Source of the DNA: Shimia sp. SK013
GTDB lineage: Bacteria; Pseudomonadota; Alphaproteobacteria; Rhodobacterales; Rhodobacteraceae
Direction of reading: 5' to 3'
NCBI RefSeq assembly: GCF_001292625.1
Contig: NZ_LAJH01000021.1
Coordinates: 1 to 64,000 of the forward strand
DNA: 64,000 bases
Both the position numbers and the translations under genes were made by a program. Numbering within the stretch: position 1 is the stretch's first letter; each line of letters begins with the position of its first letter. This document shows, in pieces, positions 36,179 through 45,027 of this stretch. Under the pieces are notes generated by a model. That model was given only the letters and a program-made list of their open reading frames with translations. It was not told the DNA's origin and made no database searches.

Positions 36179-36474
36179 CTGAACACCCAAAGAACGATCC
36201 TCGTATTTTGGTGTTGGCCGACGGCGACAATGTCGCTGTCTTGAAAGCAACAATCGAGGCTGGTGAGCGCATTAACCTGAGTGGGCAACGCGTAGTTGTC
36301 TCGCAAACACTGGGTCTCGGCCACAAACTTGCTGTGAAGCATATCCCTGTGGGGCAGGACATTGTGAAATATGGTTTCCCGATTGGTTTTGCAGAGACCG
36401 ACATCCCATTGGGTGCGCATGTCCATGTCCATAACCTGACCAGCCAATACACCCAAGTCGAGGTGATGGAGTAG
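36175..36474 (+). CDS. UxaA-type dehydratase, small SAF-domain subunit
   Basis: A 99-residue protein matching the N-terminal SAF domain of altronate dehydratase: DGDNVAVLKATIEAGE, LGLGHKLAVKHIPVGQDIVKYGFPIG and IPLGAHVHVHN. In E. coli UxaA this domain is fused to the large catalytic part; here the two are separate, adjacent genes, as also in sulfolactate lyase SuyAB and in the Campylobacter fucose locus. It starts within the stop of the GntR gene and ends immediately before the large subunit's ATG. Confidence 0.87.
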   Translation: MTEHPKNDPRILVLADGDNVAVLKATIEAGERINLSGQRVVVSQTLGLGHKLAVKHIPVGQDIVKYGFPIGFAETDIPLGAHVHVHNLTSQYTQVEVME

Positions 36475-37674
36475 ATGATGACCGCAATGATGGCTTGGCC
36501 GCGCCAAGACGGCCGCAAAGGCATTCGCAACGTCGTGCTGGTCGCATATCTGGTGGAATGTGCGCACCATGTCTGCAAGCAGATTGCCCGACCTTTTCCG
36601 GATAGTGATGTGCAAGTCGTCGGCTTTTCTGGTTGTTTTCCTTCAGACTACGGCCAAGACATGATGGAGGCCCTGTGCACGCACCCCAATGTCGGCGCAG
36701 TTCAGCTCGTGTCGCTTGGGTGCGAAAATTTCAAAAAGATCCAATTGGCGGAGGCGATCCGTGCCTCCGGTCGCCCTGTGGATATCATCACCATTCAAGA
36801 CGTGGGGGGGACGGCCGCGGCTGTTAAGGCTGGGCGAAACTGGGTGAAGCAAGCCCATGCCGAAATTATGGCGACGCCAAAGGTCGAAATGGAAGTGTCG
36901 GAGTTGGTGATTGGCACCATTTGCGGCGGCTCAGATGCAACATCTGGCATCACAGGCAATCCGGCAGCGGGCGTGGCCTTCGACATGTTGGTGCAAGAGG
37001 GCGCGACCTGCATTTTCGAAGAAACGGGTGAATTGATCGGCTGTGAACACGTGATGGCGGAGCGTGCCGCCGATGAGGCGCTGCGCCCTGCGATCATCGC
37101 TTCTGTGGACAAAGCGGCCAAATATTACGCAGCGATGGGATACGGGTCTTTCTCCAACGGCAATGCCACAGGTGGATTGACGACGATCGAGGAGAAATCA
37201 CTCGGGGCCTATGCCAAGTCGGGTCAAAGCAAAATTTCGGGTATTCTTCGGCCCGCCCAAACAGCACCGGCAGGCGGGCTATATCTTTTGGACGTCGTAC
37301 CGGATGGGGCGCCCAAGTATGGCTATCCAAACATCAACGATAATGCTGAAATCATTGAACTGATTTCTTGTGGCGCACACGCGGTGATCTTTGTCACAGG
37401 GCGAGGGTCGGTGGTGGGGTCGGCTATTTCTCCGGTCCTCAAAGTTTGCGCCAATCCCGAAACATATGACCGCATGCCTGGGGACATGGACGTAAACGCC
37501 GGGCGGGTTTTGGATGGTGGCACGACATTGAACGATGTCGGGGCAGAGATTGTGGAAAAATTGGTGGCGCTTGGTCAGGGTCAGAAAACCGCATCCGAAG
37601 ACCTAGGACACGTCGAATTCGTCCTAACATACAAAACCTCGGCTCCTACGGAGCCCGGATGTCATCCCAACTAA
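36475..37674 (+). CDS. UxaA-type dehydratase, large catalytic subunit
   Basis: A 399-residue protein of the altronate dehydratase C-terminal family: GFSGCFPSDYGQDMMEALCTHPNVGAVQLVSLGCENF, TICGGSDATSGITGNPAAG, IFEETGELIGCE and GGLTTIEEKSLGAYAKSG are conserved. UxaA-family enzymes remove water from sugar acids with a metal cofactor. Known substrates include D-altronate, galactarate, sulfolactate and, by gene context in Campylobacter, L-fuconate. Next to a fucose-dehydrogenase-type reductase, lactonase and mutarotase, an L-fuconate or stereochemically similar aldonate is the best guess. It begins one base after the small subunit's stop codon. Confidence 0.85.
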   Translation: MMTAMMAWPRQDGRKGIRNVVLVAYLVECAHHVCKQIARPFPDSDVQVVGFSGCFPSDYGQDMMEALCTHPNVGAVQLVSLGCENFKKIQLAEAIRASGRPVDIITIQDVGGTAAAVKAGRNWVKQAHAEIMATPKVEMEVSELVIGTICGGSDATSGITGNPAAGVAFDMLVQEGATCIFEETGELIGCEHVMAERAADEALRPAIIASVDKAAKYYAAMGYGSFSNGNATGGLTTIEEKSLGAYAKSGQSKISGILRPAQTAPAGGLYLLDVVPDGAPKYGYPNINDNAEIIELISCGAHAVIFVTGRGSVVGSAISPVLKVCANPETYDRMPGDMDVNAGRVLDGGTTLNDVGAEIVEKLVALGQGQKTASEDLGHVEFVLTYKTSAPTEPGCHPN

Positions 37675-37683
37675 GGCAACCTT

Positions 37684-38649
37684 ATGCTCAATGATACGCA
37701 CCGGCTGGCTCTAGGCACAGCGGCGCTCTCTGGCCTTTACCGACCAGTCAGCCAATCTGCCGTTCAAGATGTACTCACCACCGCCTGGGATAACGGCATA
37801 CGGTTTTTTGACACCGCGCCGCACTATGGAAACGGGGCATCAGAAAGTCTGCTTGGGGATTTCTTGCGGGACCGAGACGGCTGGATTCTTTCCACCAAAG
37901 TTGGGCGCTTGCTTACACCGGACAGCCATCCGCCTAAGGTCATCAATGGCTTTCACAATGCCTGGCCATTCAAGCAACATTTCGATTTCACCTACGACGG
38001 TATTATGCGGTCGGTTGAGGACAGCTTTCAGCGGCTTGGATTGAACCGTATCGATATCCTGTTTGTGCATGACATCGGCGACCCTGACGCTGGCACCGAC
38101 ACCAAACATCATCGGTCCCAGTTGTTGGAATCCGGGGTGAAAGCGCTGGAAGAGCTCAAAGCTGACGGCATCGTGAAGGCCGTTGGACTTGGCGTCAATA
38201 CAGTGGAAATCTGTGAGGAACTGGTTGGGCAATTTGCGATGGACCTGATCTTATTGGCAGGACGCTACACCCTGCTAGATCAATCGGCACAACATCGCCT
38301 GTTTCCACTCTTGCGCCAGCATGACGTGCGCCTTGTGATCGGCGGGGTCTTTAACTCAGGGATTTTGGCAACTGGTCCCCGCCCCGGTGCGCATTACAAC
38401 TATGCGCCTGCCCCCACCGAGGTTTTGGAAAAGGTGGCCAACCTCGAAGCCGTGTGCGCACAGCACGATACCGCCCTGCCTGCGGCCGCAATCCAGTATC
38501 CGGATCAGCATCCGCTTGTGGCGTCTACTTTGATTGGCACCACCCAAGCGACGTCCCTCAAGCGCAACATTACTCAATTCAATGCGCCAGCACCTGCCGC
38601 TTTGTGGAAAGATCTCCAGACCCGTGGCATGATTGTGACAGACCAGTGA
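37684..38649 (+). CDS. Aldo/keto reductase, L-fucose/aldose 1-dehydrogenase-like
   Basis: A 321-residue AKR. FDTAPHYGNGASESLLGDFL holds Asp and Tyr of the catalytic tetrad, STKVGRLL holds Lys, and FVHDIGDPD holds His. C-terminal LIGTTQATSLKRNI binds NAD(P). The group is annotated as D-threo-aldose 1-dehydrogenase or L-fucose dehydrogenase, oxidising aldoses with the L-galacto arrangement (L-fucose, L-galactose, D-arabinose) to lactones. Its product would feed the lactonase that begins in its stop codon. A clear paralogue lies at 50.5 kb. Confidence 0.85.
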   Translation: MLNDTHRLALGTAALSGLYRPVSQSAVQDVLTTAWDNGIRFFDTAPHYGNGASESLLGDFLRDRDGWILSTKVGRLLTPDSHPPKVINGFHNAWPFKQHFDFTYDGIMRSVEDSFQRLGLNRIDILFVHDIGDPDAGTDTKHHRSQLLESGVKALEELKADGIVKAVGLGVNTVEICEELVGQFAMDLILLAGRYTLLDQSAQHRLFPLLRQHDVRLVIGGVFNSGILATGPRPGAHYNYAPAPTEVLEKVANLEAVCAQHDTALPAAAIQYPDQHPLVASTLIGTTQATSLKRNITQFNAPAPAALWKDLQTRGMIVTDQ

Positions 38650-39506
38650 TCATCGATGCACATCAGCATTTTTGGAAGCTCGCACGGGGCGATTACCCCT
38701 GGCCAAACGAAACCGTCGCCGACATCTTCTACGATTTTGAACCAGCGGATTTGGCCCCGCTTCTTTGCGCAGCTGGCGTTGATCACACGGTGTTGGTGCA
38801 AGCTACGGATACGGTGGCTGAGACCGAGTTTCTTTTGCAGATTGCGAATAATGTGGAGTGGGTGGCTGGTGTCGTCGGATGGACCGATCTCGAAGCGATT
38901 GACGCAATAGACGTCATTGATAGGCTCCACCAGCATCCCGCGCTAAAGGGGCTGCGTCCGATGCTGCAGAACATCGCGGACACAGATTGGATTTTGCAGG
39001 ACACTGTTGCCCCAGCTTTGTCTCACATGGCCGATTTGGGCCTTTGTTTTGATGCACTTATCCAACCACGGCACCTCGAAGCCATCGAACAAATCGCAAA
39101 ACGGCATCCAACCTTGGCGATCGTGATAGATCACATTGCCAAACCGAAGATGGGCGGCGCGCAGGCACCAGACAACGTTTGGGTGGACGGTATGGCCCGA
39201 CTGGCCGATCTGCCAAATGTGCACTGCAAGCTCTCCGGACTGGTCACCGAGATTGGTCCAACCTGGAAAATGGCCGATCTGGCACCTTTTGCCGGGTATG
39301 TGCTGCAGACTTTTGGTCCGGACAGGGTGCTTTTTGGTAGCGATTGGCCGGTGGTAAACCTTGCCAGTTCCTACACAGGTTGGCGCGAGAGTGTTGACAC
39401 GATTTTGGCCGACTTTTCGCCAGAAGACCGCACCAAGATTATGGGCCGAAACGCGGCGGCCTTCTATGGCCTTTGTGGCCACGACAAAAAGGCAAGCCAA
39501 TGGTAG
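38646..39506 (+). CDS. Amidohydrolase-2 family lactonase (L-fuconolactonase-like)
   Basis: A 286-residue TIM-barrel hydrolase. IDAHQHFWKLARGDYPW is the N-terminal metal-binding HxH block, then VVGWTDLEA, GLRPMLQNI, IDHIAKP and GSDWPVVNLASSY. This is the COG3618 group, which opens L-fucono-, L-rhamnono- and L-galactono-lactones. The start is a GTG at 38646 overlapping the TGA of the reductase, so lactone formation and opening are translationally coupled. A paralogue at 40.0 kb on the other strand belongs to set B. Sequence does not tell which lactone each prefers. Confidence 0.85.
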   Translation: MIIDAHQHFWKLARGDYPWPNETVADIFYDFEPADLAPLLCAAGVDHTVLVQATDTVAETEFLLQIANNVEWVAGVVGWTDLEAIDAIDVIDRLHQHPALKGLRPMLQNIADTDWILQDTVAPALSHMADLGLCFDALIQPRHLEAIEQIAKRHPTLAIVIDHIAKPKMGGAQAPDNVWVDGMARLADLPNVHCKLSGLVTEIGPTWKMADLAPFAGYVLQTFGPDRVLFGSDWPVVNLASSYTGWRESVDTILADFSPEDRTKIMGRNAAAFYGLCGHDKKASQW

Positions 39507-39832
39507 AGCGTATGGGGATGGTGATCGGTATCACTCCTGAAAACATCACAGAATACAAACGTCTTCACGCTGAGGTTTGGCCAGATGTTCTGGCGCAGTT
39601 AAAGCAGTCCAACATCACCAATTACTCGATTTTTCTCCGCGAACCGGAAAACCTGATGTTTAGTTACTGGGAGTATACCGGCACAGACTTTGAAGCGGAT
39701 ATGGCTGCCATTGCTGAGCACAAGGTTATGCAGAAATGGTGGGACGTCTGCGGCCCGATGCAGCGTCCGCTGGACACTCGCGAAGACGGCGAATGGTGGG
39801 CCGGAATGGAGCAGGTATTCTATTTGCCGTAA
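39500..39832 (+). CDS. L-rhamnose/L-fucose mutarotase-like protein (DUF718/RhaM)
   Basis: A 110-residue dimeric alpha/beta-barrel epimerase. MVIGITPENITEYKRLHAEVWPDVL holds the conserved His, and NYSIFLREPENLMFSYWEY and WWAGMEQVFYL are the family's other blocks. These proteins speed alpha/beta interconversion of L-rhamnose or related L-sugars, which supplies the anomer the dehydrogenase uses. It overlaps the lactonase end by seven bases and is last in set A. Its twin at 47.2 kb has the same conserved residues. Confidence 0.9.
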   Translation: MVERMGMVIGITPENITEYKRLHAEVWPDVLAQLKQSNITNYSIFLREPENLMFSYWEYTGTDFEADMAAIAEHKVMQKWWDVCGPMQRPLDTREDGEWWAGMEQVFYLP

Positions 39833-40020
39833 ACCACATCACTCAATCGGCCAATTGATCAGCGCAGGATGCCAACACCAAAGTGATTTGGGAGATGGCA
39901 CTCGGCATTCTCGGCAGCCAAATGCGCAACGTTTGTCACCTTTTTTTATGGGCAATTGCCGGAAAACCTAGCGACTATTCCAACCGGGCGGATGACGGCG
40001 TTTTTACCGGAAGCCGTTCG

Positions 40021-40848
40021 TTAGATGATCGGATTGAGACGCGGATAGGCCCTGTGCACGGAGGTTTCAAAAATGTCTTGTTCATGGTTTTCCACGGCGT
40101 CCTGCACGATGGTCAACCAAGCGTCATAACTGGATGCCAGATTCAGCACTGGCCAGTCGGAGCCATAAACGACACGGGCCGGTGTGAATTCCCGCAGAAT
40201 TTGCGCGATGTATGGCAAGAGGTCCTTTGTTTGCCACTCTGGACTTGCCTCGGTTGTCAGGCCCGACAGCTTGCAAAATGACTGGCTTGTTTTCGCAATC
40301 TGGGTCATGTTTTCGGCCCAAGTTTCAAAATGGCCGTCGCGTATCTCGGGTTTGGCGCCGTGATCAATTACCACCCGCAAGGTCGGATACCTGCCCAGGA
40401 ATGTGAGCAGATGCCCCAAATGATGTGGCATCACCAGTGCGTCAAAGGTCAGGTTATGCGCCACCATAGCCGCCAGCGCCGGGCGCAGATTGTCTTTGAG
40501 CATCCAGGCATCATCCTCGATGTTCTGGATCATAGGGCGGAAGCCGACAAGCTTGGGGTGCCGCGCCATCTGTTCAATTTTTGCAGGTGCATCTGGCGCC
40601 TCCAGATCGGTCCAGCCAACGACGCCCAAGATCCAGTCGTGCGTATCGGCGAGGGACAGGAGGTATTCGGTCTCGGCCTCGGTATCCGCCGCCTGCACAG
40701 CGATGGTTCCATCGATGCCCGCAGCCTTAAGAAGCGGTTTTAAGTCTTTCGGCTCAAAGTCTCGATAGAGTGGTTCCAACTCTGGCGTCAGCCAGCTGTA
40801 GTCGCCGCGCGCGAGCTTCCAGAAATGCTGATGTGCGTCGATTTTCAT
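40021..40848 (-). CDS. Amidohydrolase-2 family lactonase, second copy
   Basis: A 275-residue COG3618 lactonase with MKIDAHQHFWKLARGDYSWL, VVGWTDLEAPDA, GFRPMIQNIED, VIDHGAKP and GSDWPVLNLASSY. It is clearly homologous to the protein at 38.6 kb but not a recent copy. In set B it would open L-fuconolactone made by the reductase at 50.5 kb. It follows the IclR gene on the minus strand after 37 bases, so regulator and lactonase form a small operon divergent from the set B importer. Confidence 0.86.
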   Translation of the reverse strand: MKIDAHQHFWKLARGDYSWLTPELEPLYRDFEPKDLKPLLKAAGIDGTIAVQAADTEAETEYLLSLADTHDWILGVVGWTDLEAPDAPAKIEQMARHPKLVGFRPMIQNIEDDAWMLKDNLRPALAAMVAHNLTFDALVMPHHLGHLLTFLGRYPTLRVVIDHGAKPEIRDGHFETWAENMTQIAKTSQSFCKLSGLTTEASPEWQTKDLLPYIAQILREFTPARVVYGSDWPVLNLASSYDAWLTIVQDAVENHEQDIFETSVHRAYPRLNPII

Positions 40849-40885
40849 GTGCGTGTCCCCGGTAAGTTTCCAGATGTACGATCTG

Positions 40886-41683
40886 CTAGGCCCGCGTTGC
40901 GGTTTCCGGAAGTTTGCCTCCGTAAATTTGCGTCAGTTGCTGCGCCAAGGCACCGTACATCTCGACCGTCTCGTCGAGGCTCGGTACTTCAAGGTCGTCA
41001 ACCCGTTCCAGAAACGGACATGACAGGGCAGCGGCGGCATGGCCGGAGGGGCCAAATATCGGAAAGGCGATATTGGTCACTCCGATCGTGGTTGCGGAGG
41101 GCATTTTCTCGTATCCAATTGTACGAATGCGCAGGATATGGCCATCAAAATCCGCCCGATCCAACTCGGGTTCCCCAACGGCCCGTCGGTGTTGGGAAAT
41201 CAGATCTTCAACGTCTTCGTCAGATCGAAACGCGGCCAAAACCCGTCCCGTTCCGGTGTTCCAGAGGCCCACAACGGTGCCGGTTTTGAGTGCGAGCCCC
41301 CAGTTTCCAGGCGACTCCGCCGATGCCACGATGACCACGTCGCCATTGCTTTCCATGCCCATATGGCAGGACTGCCAGGCTTTTCGTGTGATCGCGCGCA
41401 TAAGCGGCAAGGCGGTTTCGATCACCCGCCCAATTGGTGGGTGGCGCTGGCTGATCGAAAACATTTTGAGGCTTAGTGAGTAGCGGTCGCCAGACAGGGA
41501 GCGGATCACGTATCCGCGCCGTACAAGCGTAGATAGCATACGGTAGATCTCGCTTGGCGAGCGTTCCAGCGCCTTTGCGAGTTCGCCCTGAGTCAATCCT
41601 TCGCCGTGACTGGCAAGGAGCTCGATGATGTCCAAGCCTTTTTCCAGCGCTGGCGCGCGGTACTTGTCGTCTTTTTCAGCCAT
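40886..41683 (-). CDS. IclR-family regulator of set B
   Basis: A 265-residue IclR protein: an N-terminal winged helix (KGLDIIELLASHGEGLTQGELAKALERSPSEIYRMLSTLVRRGYV) and a C-terminal effector domain (about residues 85-255). The ATG at 41683 has GACGGGG upstream; a start 18 bases earlier is possible. It is divergent from the CUT1 importer operon across 180 bases, the usual layout for a local regulator acting on both directions. Fucose-type or aldonate intermediates are candidate effectors. Confidence 0.87.
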   Translation of the reverse strand: MAEKDDKYRAPALEKGLDIIELLASHGEGLTQGELAKALERSPSEIYRMLSTLVRRGYVIRSLSGDRYSLSLKMFSISQRHPPIGRVIETALPLMRAITRKAWQSCHMGMESNGDVVIVASAESPGNWGLALKTGTVVGLWNTGTGRVLAAFRSDEDVEDLISQHRRAVGEPELDRADFDGHILRIRTIGYEKMPSATTIGVTNIAFPIFGPSGHAAAALSCPFLERVDDLEVPSLDETVEMYGALAQQLTQIYGGKLPETATRA

Positions 41684-41865
41684 ACCATACCCCGTCTTCA
41701 AAATTCTTTTTGGCCCGATCTCGGAAGGCCATTACGCCCTTATAAGCGAATTTTGCCGCTGGGGGAGTCGAAGTCAACATTGATTTGCATGTGAATAGAT
41801 GTTTTAAATACGAATATCAGCCGCACAGATGGCGATAAATGGACCTGCGTCAACGGGAGGATACG

Positions 41866-43188
41866 ATGCAAAAATCCAATTTTTTTAAAGGCTTGATGGC
41901 CTGCACGGCCATGGTGGCTGTCAGCGAATCAGCATTGGCAAGTGAATGGGGTAGCTTCGACGGCGTGACCATCGAGGCCAAATTGATCGGTGGTCAGCAG
42001 TACGAAGGGCTTTATGGCCGCATTGCGGACTGGGAGGCCGCAACTGGCGCCAAGGTGGATATCATCTCCAAAAAGAGCCACTTTGAGATCGACAAAGAGA
42101 TCAAGTCGGACATGGCGGCGGGCACCACTGACTGGTGCGTGGGCTCCAATCACTCATCTTTTGCGCCTCAGTATGAAGGGCTTTATACGGACCTGAACGA
42201 TTTGGTGCCTGCGGATGTCGTGGCAGAGTTTGTTCAGGGCAACATCGGAGCTTCTACCGTCGGCGGCGAGCTGTTGATGCTGCCCCGTGCTCAGTTTGAC
42301 GTCTCTGTGCTCTATTATCTGAAATCCAACTATGAAGACGCTGACAAAACTGCGGCCTTCAAGGCGGAATACGGATATGATCTCGCTGTTCCGGAAACTT
42401 GGGAGCAAGTGAAAGATCAGTCGATCTTCTTTGCTGACCCGCCAAATTTCTATGGCACCCAATACGCTGGCAAAGACGAAGCAATTGTGGGCCGTTTCTA
42501 TGAAATGGTGGTCGCTGAAGGTGGCAACTATCTGGACGAAACCAAGAAGCCGATCTTCAACTCCGATGCGGGACAGCGCGCCTTGCAGTGGTTTGTTGAT
42601 CTTTACGAAGCCAAAGCTGTTCCCGCAGGCACGACCAGCTATGTCTGGGATGATCTTGGGCAGGGCTTTGCTTCTGGCACAGTGGCGCTGAACCTGGATT
42701 GGCCAGGCTGGGCAGGCTTCTTCAACGATCCGGAATCGTCCAAGGCCGCAGGCAACGTAGGCGTGGCCGTGCAGCCAATGGGGTCCGTCACACGCACCGG
42801 TTGGTCCGGGCACCACGGTTTCTCGGTTACGAACGACTGCGCCAACAAAGAGGCAGCCGTGTCTCTGGTCAATTTCTTGACCAGCGAAGACAGCCAGTTG
42901 GCTGAAAGCGCCGGCGGCTCGTTGCCAACGCGTTCCGCAGTATGGGAGGCCAATGTGGCCGCTGCGAAGGCGGGCGATGACGCGTTCCGTGCCGAAGCTC
43001 TTGCAGCCTTTGCCGAAGGTGCCAAATACGCCTTTGCCGTTCCACCGATCCCGGAATGGGGCGAAAGCACAAACATAGTGTTCCCAGAATTGCAGGCTGC
43101 GATTGTTGGCGACAAAACTGTGAAGGAAGCATTGGATGATGCGGCAGAGGCCGTGGACGAACTGATGCGCGAGTCAGGCTACTATTAA
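41866..43188 (+). CDS. Sugar ABC importer binding protein (CUT1, family 1)
   Basis: A 440-residue periplasmic binding protein with a signal peptide (residues 1-26, ending SALAS). The mature protein is family 1-like: VTIEAKLIGGQQYEGLYGRIADWEAATGAKVDI, then DMAAGTTDWCVGSNHSSFAPQ, AGTTSYVWDDLGQGFASGTVALNLDWPGW. GGGAGG lies five bases before the ATG, which favours this over a start nine codons upstream. Substrate is inferred from the operon as L-fucose or an oligosaccharide or glycoside that releases it. A long hairpin follows the gene. Confidence 0.88.
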   Translation: MQKSNFFKGLMACTAMVAVSESALASEWGSFDGVTIEAKLIGGQQYEGLYGRIADWEAATGAKVDIISKKSHFEIDKEIKSDMAAGTTDWCVGSNHSSFAPQYEGLYTDLNDLVPADVVAEFVQGNIGASTVGGELLMLPRAQFDVSVLYYLKSNYEDADKTAAFKAEYGYDLAVPETWEQVKDQSIFFADPPNFYGTQYAGKDEAIVGRFYEMVVAEGGNYLDETKKPIFNSDAGQRALQWFVDLYEAKAVPAGTTSYVWDDLGQGFASGTVALNLDWPGWAGFFNDPESSKAAGNVGVAVQPMGSVTRTGWSGHHGFSVTNDCANKEAAVSLVNFLTSEDSQLAESAGGSLPTRSAVWEANVAAAKAGDDAFRAEALAAFAEGAKYAFAVPPIPEWGESTNIVFPELQAAIVGDKTVKEALDDAAEAVDELMRESGYY

Positions 43189-43199
43189 GCCTTCTCCCA

Positions 43200-43232
43200 G
43201 GTTCAAAGGCGGGGTTACTCTGCCTTTGAACC
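43200..43232 (+). repeat. Long hairpin between binding protein and permease genes
   Basis: GGTTCAAAGGC (43200-43210) and GCCTTTGAACC (43222-43232) are exact inverted eleven-base copies with an eleven-base loop. No T-run follows, so read-through is expected. Such intercistronic hairpins stabilise the upstream mRNA and let the binding protein exceed the permeases. Start of the stem is 12 bases past the stop codon. Confidence 0.8.
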
Positions 43233-43259
43233 GACCCTTAACTCAGACAAAGGTGCGAA

Positions 43260-44153
43260 ATGACCCGTCGCCGCTTGCCCGAGTGGTTCGTCTTGCTGTT
43301 GCCTGCGATCATTGTGATTGCCGCAGTGGTGCTGATCCCACTCCTCTTCTCGCTCTATTCCAGCTTTACGCCCTATAAGCTGACCCGCCCGTCGACCCTT
43401 TGGAAATGGGTGGGCACCTACAATTATGAAAAAATCCTGAGCGACGCGAAGTTCTGGGCCGCCTTTGGCCGCACCGTGTTGTTCCTGACCATCGTTTTGA
43501 ACCTGGAACTGCTTTTTGGTCTTGGCATCGCTTTGATGATGAACAAGGTCACTTGGGGGCAGCGCACGCTGCGCACCATTCTGATGTTCCCGATGATGTT
43601 CTCGCCCATTCTTGTGGGCTTTCAGTTCAAATTCATCTTCAACGACAACATTGGCCTCGTGAACAACGTCTTGCAATCCATGGGGTTCAATGTGGCGCTG
43701 CCGTGGTTGGTGGATGCAAAGTTGGCGATGTTCTCAATCATGTTCGCCGAGATATGGATGAGCACGTCGGTGTTTGCGATCCTGATCCTGGCTGGCCTGT
43801 TCGCGATGCCGCGTGATCCGCTAGAGGCAGCCAAAGTGGATGGCTGTACCCCATGGCAAAGCTTTCGCCATATCACGTTGCCGTTCCTGATGCCGTTTAT
43901 CTATATCGCGATGACCATTCGCAGTCTGGATGTCGCCCGTGCCTATGACATCGTGCAGATTATGACGGGTGGTGGCCCCGCGCGACGGACCGAACTTCTT
44001 TGGACGTTGATGAGCCGCACAGGCTATGTCGACGCCCGCATGGGGTTGGCCAATGCGATGGGCTATGTGTCGATCCTGCTGTCGATCCTTTTCACCATCT
44101 ATTTCTTCCGCAAGCTGAGTGCCGCACGCGCTGAGCTGGGCATGGCGGGGTAA
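43260..44153 (+). CDS. Sugar ABC importer permease 1 (CUT1, MalF-like)
   Basis: A 297-residue inner-membrane permease with six helices. The EAA loop reads EAAKVDGCTPWQSFRHITLPFLMP (about residues 197-220), which contacts the ATPase. The first helix is at about 9-33. It pairs with the second permease that begins five bases after its stop. AAAGGTG precedes the ATG. Confidence 0.92.
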   Translation: MTRRRLPEWFVLLLPAIIVIAAVVLIPLLFSLYSSFTPYKLTRPSTLWKWVGTYNYEKILSDAKFWAAFGRTVLFLTIVLNLELLFGLGIALMMNKVTWGQRTLRTILMFPMMFSPILVGFQFKFIFNDNIGLVNNVLQSMGFNVALPWLVDAKLAMFSIMFAEIWMSTSVFAILILAGLFAMPRDPLEAAKVDGCTPWQSFRHITLPFLMPFIYIAMTIRSLDVARAYDIVQIMTGGGPARRTELLWTLMSRTGYVDARMGLANAMGYVSILLSILFTIYFFRKLSAARAELGMAG

Positions 44154-44158
44154 GGCTC

Positions 44159-45022
44159 ATGGACCGCAATCAATCTCACCGCAATCGCCGCCGCGTGCTC
44201 AAGACGCTGCACTTCACCGCTCTCTTCTTGACCATGATGATTATCTGCATCCCCGGCCTGTGGATCGTGTTGAATTCGTTCCGCCCCACAGTGGAGATCA
44301 TGGCCAAACCGCCGGTTTGGGTGCCGAGTTTCACGCTGGATCACTACCGCGCCATGTTTGCAGGCGCTGGCGAAGGCGGCGTGCCGGTCTTTAGCTACTT
44401 CCGCAACTCGTTGATCGTGTCTGTTACCTCAACCCTGATTGCCATTCTGATCGGCATGTCAGGTGGTTATGCCTTTGCCCGCTACCGGTTCAAGGGCAAA
44501 AACGGCTACTTTGTCGGGCTGATGTTGTTCCGGGCCGTACCCGGTGTGGCGCTTTCGCTGCCGCTGTTCATAGTCTTTGCCAAAGTGGGCATCATCGACA
44601 CGCATTTCGGCCTGATTCTGGCTTATGTGGCGATGAACGTGCCCTTCACTATCTGGCTCACAGATGGCTTCTTTCGCCAAATTCCCAAAGAGCTGCACGA
44701 AGCGGCGGAAATCGACGGTTGCACGCGGTGGCAGGCGTTCTGGCAAGTGGAGTTCCCGGTTGCCCGTTCAGGTGTGGCTTCGGCGGCGATCTTTGCCTTC
44801 CTTACCTCTTGGAACGAATTTGCGCTGGCGTCACAGCTGACGCGTTCGGTGGGGTCTAAAACCATGCCGGTTGGCCTGTTGGACTTCACCGCAGAATTCA
44901 CCATCAACTGGGGCGGTATGTGCGCCTTGGCGGTCCTGATGATCGTCCCCGCCCTGATCCTCACCTTTATTGTGCAGAAACACTTGATCGCCGGCCTGAC
45001 CTTCGGCGGCGTCAAAGGATAA
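44159..45022 (+). CDS. Sugar ABC importer permease 2 (CUT1, MalG-like)
   Basis: A 287-residue inner-membrane permease with six helices and the EAA loop EAAEIDGCTRWQAFWQVEFP (about residues 181-200). NWGGMCALAVLMIVPALILTF and QKHLIAGLTFGGVKG at the C-terminus are typical of MalG-type permeases. It forms the membrane channel with permease 1 and is followed after five bases by the ATPase gene. Confidence 0.92.
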   Translation: MDRNQSHRNRRRVLKTLHFTALFLTMMIICIPGLWIVLNSFRPTVEIMAKPPVWVPSFTLDHYRAMFAGAGEGGVPVFSYFRNSLIVSVTSTLIAILIGMSGGYAFARYRFKGKNGYFVGLMLFRAVPGVALSLPLFIVFAKVGIIDTHFGLILAYVAMNVPFTIWLTDGFFRQIPKELHEAAEIDGCTRWQAFWQVEFPVARSGVASAAIFAFLTSWNEFALASQLTRSVGSKTMPVGLLDFTAEFTINWGGMCALAVLMIVPALILTFIVQKHLIAGLTFGGVKG

Positions 45023-45027
45023 CGGAA

